A stretch of 64,000 nucleotides of DNA. It comes from Candidatus Endolissoclinum faulkneri L5. Its GTDB lineage: Bacteria > Pseudomonadota > Alphaproteobacteria > Thalassobaculales > Thalassobaculaceae. Positions within the stretch are counted from its first letter, which is position 1. Each line of letters starts with the position of its first letter. This document shows positions 59,964 through 64,000 of this stretch, piece by piece. The stretch covers positions 827,654-891,653 of the forward strand of contig NZ_CP006745.1 in the NCBI RefSeq assembly GCF_000510265.1. Direction: 5' to 3'. A program made the position numbers and the translations under genes. The notes beneath the pieces are model-generated. The model was not told the origin of the DNA and did not search any database. It saw nothing but the letters and a program-made list of their open reading frames with translations.

Positions 59964-62621
59964 TTACAAAACAGCTAAAGAAGCTAGGGCCTCTTCAATA
60001 GCTGCAATAGCTTTATCGTTCCCGTTGGTTACATTGTAACCGCCAGCTGCCTGAGCCATGTCAAGACGTCCGCCCCCACCTTTGCCACCAATAGCAAATG
60101 AAGCAGCTCGAACTAGATCAACTGCGTTAAACCGACCGACCAAATCATTAGTAACACCGACTACCAATGAGGATTTACCATTATTACTACCAATAATAGC
60201 AACAACACCAGAGACGATTTGCTGTTTGAGGCCATCAGCTACGCCTTTTAATTCACAAGCAGGAATACCATCAAGCAACCTTATAGTGAAGGTGATTCCG
60301 TAGATACTCTTAGTAATACCACCGCTAAAAGCTAATTGCTTTCTGCTATTAACCAAATCACGTTTAAGCCGATGAATCTCTTGGATCAAAGCATGAACCC
60401 GAACAGGCAATTGTTCTGGAGTACTTTTTAATTCAGCTGCAACCTTTGTAAGAACCTTTTCGTGGGAATTTATCCAATTTAACGCATCTACGCCAGTTAA
60501 AGCCTCAATTCGCCGTACACCAGCAGAAATAGCTATTTCCGAAATGATCTTTACTATACCTATATCCCCTGTCCTTTGCACATGAATTCCACCACAACAT
60601 TCCACTGACCAAGCAAACTTGTTACCTGATTCAATCCCTCCCCCCATAGACACAACGCGTACTTTTTCACCATACTTTTTGTCAAATAGTGCTGTAGATC
60701 CTTCGGTGAGAGCTGATTCCAGTGTCATTTGACGTGTAATCACGGAAGAATTCTGACATACTCGGTGATTAATCTCATTCTCTACCCATAATAAATCATC
60801 ATTAGACATAGCAGTTGATTGAGTAAAATCAAAACGTAGACGATCATGCTTTACAAACGAGCCCTTTTGAGCAATTTGATTACCAAGCCTTCTACGTAAA
60901 GCCTCGTGTAGTAAATGAGTTGCAGAATGATTAGCACGTATTCGATCGCGTCGATCAACGTCGACTAGCATTTCCACCGAGTCACCAATCCTAATTATTC
61001 CACCATGACTTATAGCAACATGAACAAAAAGATCGCCAAACTTTTTCTTAGTATCGGTGATTGTTAGAGTAGCAGCATTGGAAGTACGCATAGTACCTGT
61101 ATCACCAATCTGACCTCCGCTCTCTCCATAAAAGACAGTCTGATTTACGACAACCAAAACGTCGATATTCGACTGTATACTGCTAACCTGCTTACTATCG
61201 ACGATCAAAGCGCAAATCAGAGCATTTGTTGAGGTACTATCATAGCCTAAAAACTTGGTTGCACCGACATCTTTACGGACCTGAGACCAGATAAGATCTG
61301 GAGAAGTCTCGACTAAGCCAAACCAGGATTTACGAGCAGCAGCGCGCTGACGGGCCATAGCTATATCAAAACCAGCCTGATCCAAAGATCTGCCTTGACC
61401 ACGCAAAATATCAGTAGTAAGATCTAAAGGAAATCCATAGGTATCATATAATTTAAAAGCAAATTCACCACTTAGAGGCTGACCAAACCCAAGCTTATCG
61501 GTCTCGTCAGACAAGAGGTTTAGGCCGCGATCCAGAGTTTCCTTAAACTTGGTTTCTTCCGTTTTAATAGTCTCAGTAGCCAAAGCAGATGCGTGCATCA
61601 ATTCCGGAAATCCTTCACCCATATCGCTCACAATTGTGGGAACCAAGCGATACATAATTGGATCAACACAGCCCATAATATGTATGTGACGCATAGCTCG
61701 ACGCATAATTCTACGTAAAACATAACCACGACCTTCGCTTGAAGGCAACACACCATCAGCAATTAAGAAAATGCTGGCACGCAAATGATCAGCAATTACG
61801 CGGTGAGATACTTTAAACTCTCCATCCGGATCTACCCCTGAAATCTCCGCAGAAGCCTCAATGATATGGCGCATTGTATCGATTTCATAGTTGTCATGCT
61901 TTCCCTGCAAAACCGCAGCAATACGTTCCAAACCCATACCGGTATCGATCGATGGTCGAGGTAGCTCAACGCGCTCTTCTTGTGTAATTTGCTCATACTG
62001 CATGAAAACTAAATTCCAGATTTCTATAAATCTATCCCCATTTCCGTTGGGCCTACCGGGCAAATCACCAGAGAGAGAAGGTCCATGATCAAAGAATATC
62101 TCTGAACATGGACCACATGGACCAGTATCACCCATTGCCCAAAAATTATCTGATGTCGGAATGCAAATAATTCTTCGCTCTGGTAAACCAGCTATTTTGT
62201 TCCAGAGCTTAGCAGCTTCGTCGTCTTCAGCATATACAGTTGCCAACAGCTTGTCCTTCGGCAAGCCTAACTCACTAGTTATCATTTTCCAAGCATACTC
62301 GATAGCCTCAGCTTTAAAATAATCACCAAAAGAAAAGTTACCAAGCATCTCGAAAAACGTATGATGACGCGCTGTATAACCAACATTATCCAAGTCATTA
62401 TGCTTACCTCCAGCACGCATGCATTTTTGTGAGGTAGCAACCCTTGTATGCTCGCTGGTTTCCTCACCAGTAAAGACGTTTTTGAATTGAATCATCCCAG
62501 AATTAGTAAACATCAGCGTTGAATCGTTGCGAGGAATAAGCGAGCTGGAAGCAACCTCTAAATGTTGGCGATTAGTGAAATAATCGAGAAAAGCTCGGCG
62601 TATATCTTTACTTGTAACCAC
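59964..62621 (-). CDS. alaS: Alanyl-tRNA synthetase
   Basis: This 885-residue class II synthetase is full length. The aminoacylation domain opens DIRRAFLDYFTNRQHLEVASSSLIPRNDSTLMFTNSGM, with the typical GDTGPCGPCSEIFFDHG segment. The editing domain has metal ligands in RANHSATHLLHEALR and CCGGIHVQRTGDIG. The C-terminal Ala-domain ends with GKGGGGRLDMAQAAG. In many alphaproteobacteria recA lies directly upstream and icd downstream. Here upstream is a 1.1-kb desert and a tRNA, and icd is at the other end of the window. Confidence 0.98.
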   Translation of the reverse strand: MVTSKDIRRAFLDYFTNRQHLEVASSSLIPRNDSTLMFTNSGMIQFKNVFTGEETSEHTRVATSQKCMRAGGKHNDLDNVGYTARHHTFFEMLGNFSFGDYFKAEAIEYAWKMITSELGLPKDKLLATVYAEDDEAAKLWNKIAGLPERRIICIPTSDNFWAMGDTGPCGPCSEIFFDHGPSLSGDLPGRPNGNGDRFIEIWNLVFMQYEQITQEERVELPRPSIDTGMGLERIAAVLQGKHDNYEIDTMRHIIEASAEISGVDPDGEFKVSHRVIADHLRASIFLIADGVLPSSEGRGYVLRRIMRRAMRHIHIMGCVDPIMYRLVPTIVSDMGEGFPELMHASALATETIKTEETKFKETLDRGLNLLSDETDKLGFGQPLSGEFAFKLYDTYGFPLDLTTDILRGQGRSLDQAGFDIAMARQRAAARKSWFGLVETSPDLIWSQVRKDVGATKFLGYDSTSTNALICALIVDSKQVSSIQSNIDVLVVVNQTVFYGESGGQIGDTGTMRTSNAATLTITDTKKKFGDLFVHVAISHGGIIRIGDSVEMLVDVDRRDRIRANHSATHLLHEALRRRLGNQIAQKGSFVKHDRLRFDFTQSTAMSNDDLLWVENEINHRVCQNSSVITRQMTLESALTEGSTALFDKKYGEKVRVVSMGGGIESGNKFAWSVECCGGIHVQRTGDIGIVKIISEIAISAGVRRIEALTGVDALNWINSHEKVLTKVAAELKSTPEQLPVRVHALIQEIHRLKRDLVNSRKQLAFSGGITKSIYGITFTIRLLDGIPACELKGVADGLKQQIVSGVVAIIGSNNGKSSLVVGVTNDLVGRFNAVDLVRAASFAIGGKGGGGRLDMAQAAGGYNVTNGNDKAIAAIEEALASLAVL

Positions 62622-63719
62622 AACATGTCTCCAAAGACTTTAGAAATATCGTTACATATTAAAACATGTAAAACGACTCGATCAAAATTCCTGAATTATA
62701 CAAGCAAATTACTACGCACTACCATAAATTATTCGATAATTAAGAAGATTACTTTTATTGTTAAAAATACATAATTAAAAAGAAAACGTATATTATACGC
62801 GGTTGGATATTTTATTAAAATTATAGTTCTAAATCCTGATAAGTAATTGATTAAATGCTTTTTTGTATAAAGTGATCTAAATAGAGAAATTTTATAATTA
62901 TTAAATTTTTACCACAGAGTATGGTTAAGTATTCACATTGATAATTTTATTAATTTCCTTCTACCATATGTAGGGAATATTTTTTATAAGTTAGTTTATC
63001 AACTAAAGATCATAAAATTTATTAAACAAAACCAAAATTATCGTTTAATGACGAACAGAGCATAAATAGTAAAACATCATGATTATCTTATGTTAATTAA
63101 AACTCAAAGGATTATTATATCTATTAACTAAGCTTTCGCTAGCTACCGGGCTATATTAAAAATCTAATATGCTATATGTATCGCTGCTTCAATGTAAAAA
63201 ATGTTTACTTAATATAAGTAGAATCGGGCTAACAGAATAGTTATTTACTTTAGGATTAACAGCAATACATTGAGTATTACTTCATAATTTTTTCATAATG
63301 ACATTTTTAATTGAATTTGTTTAATAATAAGCTAATCAATGACAATAAGTTTATTATGTAACTATTGTACGATTAATAAATTCCTTAATTTCTCCAGTAG
63401 GTTAAATAATATTACTAAGATAAATAATATTACTAAGAAATCGTTTGTTTTAAGGTTATTAAAATACAAATCGATATGTCTAGGCTGATAATTTAAAAAA
63501 TAAACTAGCCTAAAACTGCTAACGCATTAAATGTTAAAGATTATGAGTAATACAGAAAACAAATACAGACCTAATCCTACAAATGGGGTAGGGGGGTAGA
63601 AAAGTCACAGCAACATAATACCTATTTTGATCTATAAATTAGGTTACTTATCAACTTCAATTATTTTAATTTTAACAGAAGACTATAATATCTTGTAATA
63701 AATCAAATAAAGATAACAG
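62622..63719. other. Intergenic region upstream of alaS
   Basis: About 1.1 kb where recA stands in many relatives; no remnant of recA is visible. It has a perfect 18-bp tandem duplication (TAAATAATATTACTAAGA at 63403-63420 and 63421-63438). An isolated G-rich stretch (GGGGTAGGGGGG, 63585-63596) is unlike the rest of the non-coding DNA. Confidence 0.6.
63403..63438. repeat. Perfect 18-bp tandem duplication
   Basis: TAAATAATATTACTAAGA occurs twice with no spacer and no mismatch, in non-coding DNA upstream of alaS. Confidence 0.9.
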
Positions 63720-63792
63720 TGCCGCAAGAGGGAATTGAACCCCCGCCCCACGCATTACGAATGCGTTGCTCTACCTTCTGAGCTATTGCGGC
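63720..63792 (-). tRNA. tRNA-Thr (anticodon CGU)
   Basis: On the minus strand the gene begins GCCGCAATAGCTCAGAAGG. The anticodon stem ACGCA/TGCGT closes TTCGTAA with anticodon CGT. The T-arm has GGTTCAATTCC, and acceptor TTGCGGC is followed by discriminator A at 63720. CCA is not encoded (CTG follows), unlike the tRNA-Ser in this window. Length is 73 nt. Confidence 0.96.
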
Positions 63793-64000
63793 AAAGAAAA
63801 AGTTAATAACCATTAAATTATTTCCCTACATAATTAATTAAAACTAAACGAAAATATAAAGCTTTGGCAATATTAGTAGATTTTTAAGTAGAATAACTTA
63901 AACAAATTCCCTCCGGAATACAATTCCGTATAAAGTAAAATACGTGACAATACATTATTAAATAAACTTATAGTTTATGCGTTAAAATAGTAAAGCTACA

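Noticed and set aside
62562-62774. A 70-codon + strand ORF over the alaS start
   Set aside because: Half of it is the antisense of alaS and the rest is desert; no independent support.
1-64000. Insertion sequences, prophage or integrases
   Set aside because: No transposase, integrase or phage protein is encoded anywhere in the window.

Overview
The window looks like chromosomal DNA from an alphaproteobacterial symbiont with an eroding genome. Gene content and order are alphaproteobacterial: cobS-cobT, psd-pssA, pepA divergent from lptF-lptG-lptD-surA-pdxA-rsmA, rlpA-dacA-holB, a short bacterial-type proS followed by lolC/E-lolD-dnaE, and a HAD nucleotidase followed by dapD-dapE. The DNA is strongly AT-rich. 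By my tally about 39% of the window (roughly 24-25 kb) carries no gene. Deserts of 0.3-2.4 kb separate transcription units, yet genes inside units still overlap by a few bases. This matches what I recall of tunicate symbionts such as 'Candidatus Endolissoclinum faulkneri' (Rhodospirillales-like, low GC, low coding density). That identification is an inference from composition and content, not a database match.

Layout. 0-10 kb: the 3' end of cobS, cobT (aerobic cobaltochelatase), bolA, an SDR oxidoreductase, a possible orphan ORF, NADP-isocitrate dehydrogenase and a LOG-family protein. 10-18 kb: psd-pssA for phosphatidylethanolamine synthesis, then a complete CUT1 sugar ABC importer resembling thuEFGK. 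18-23 kb: an Sfp-type phosphopantetheinyl transferase whose start is damaged or non-canonical, a UbiK/BMFP protein, and a metallophosphoesterase closely resembling mycobacterial PptH (phosphopantetheinyl hydrolase). 23-32 kb: pepA divergent from the LPS-export, outer-membrane-biogenesis, PLP and rRNA-methylation operon. 34-44 kb: msrA, pmbA/tldE, tRNA-Ser(UGA), rlpA, dacA and holB; the usual tmk is missing between dacA and holB. 44-52 kb: proS, lolC/E, lolD, dnaE. 53-64 kb: a PuuD-like glutamine amidotransferase, the dapD-dapE lysine/peptidoglycan module, alaS and tRNA-Thr(CGU).

How they fit together: the retained genes keep an outer membrane (Lpt, Lol, SurA, phospholipids), peptidoglycan (DapDE, DacA, RlpA), replication (DnaE, delta prime), translation (AlaS, ProS, RsmA, tRNAs), cofactors (B12 cobalt insertion, PLP, ubiquinone) and import of one class of sugar. 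The item that deserves most attention is the pairing of a carrier-protein activating enzyme (PPTase) with a probable carrier-protein deactivating enzyme (PptH-like) within 4 kb. This suggests reversible control of acyl/peptidyl carrier proteins in a reduced genome. The non-coding DNA contains a striking set of perfect AT-rich inverted repeats, one made by inverted duplication of the end of holB, and several perfect short tandem duplications.
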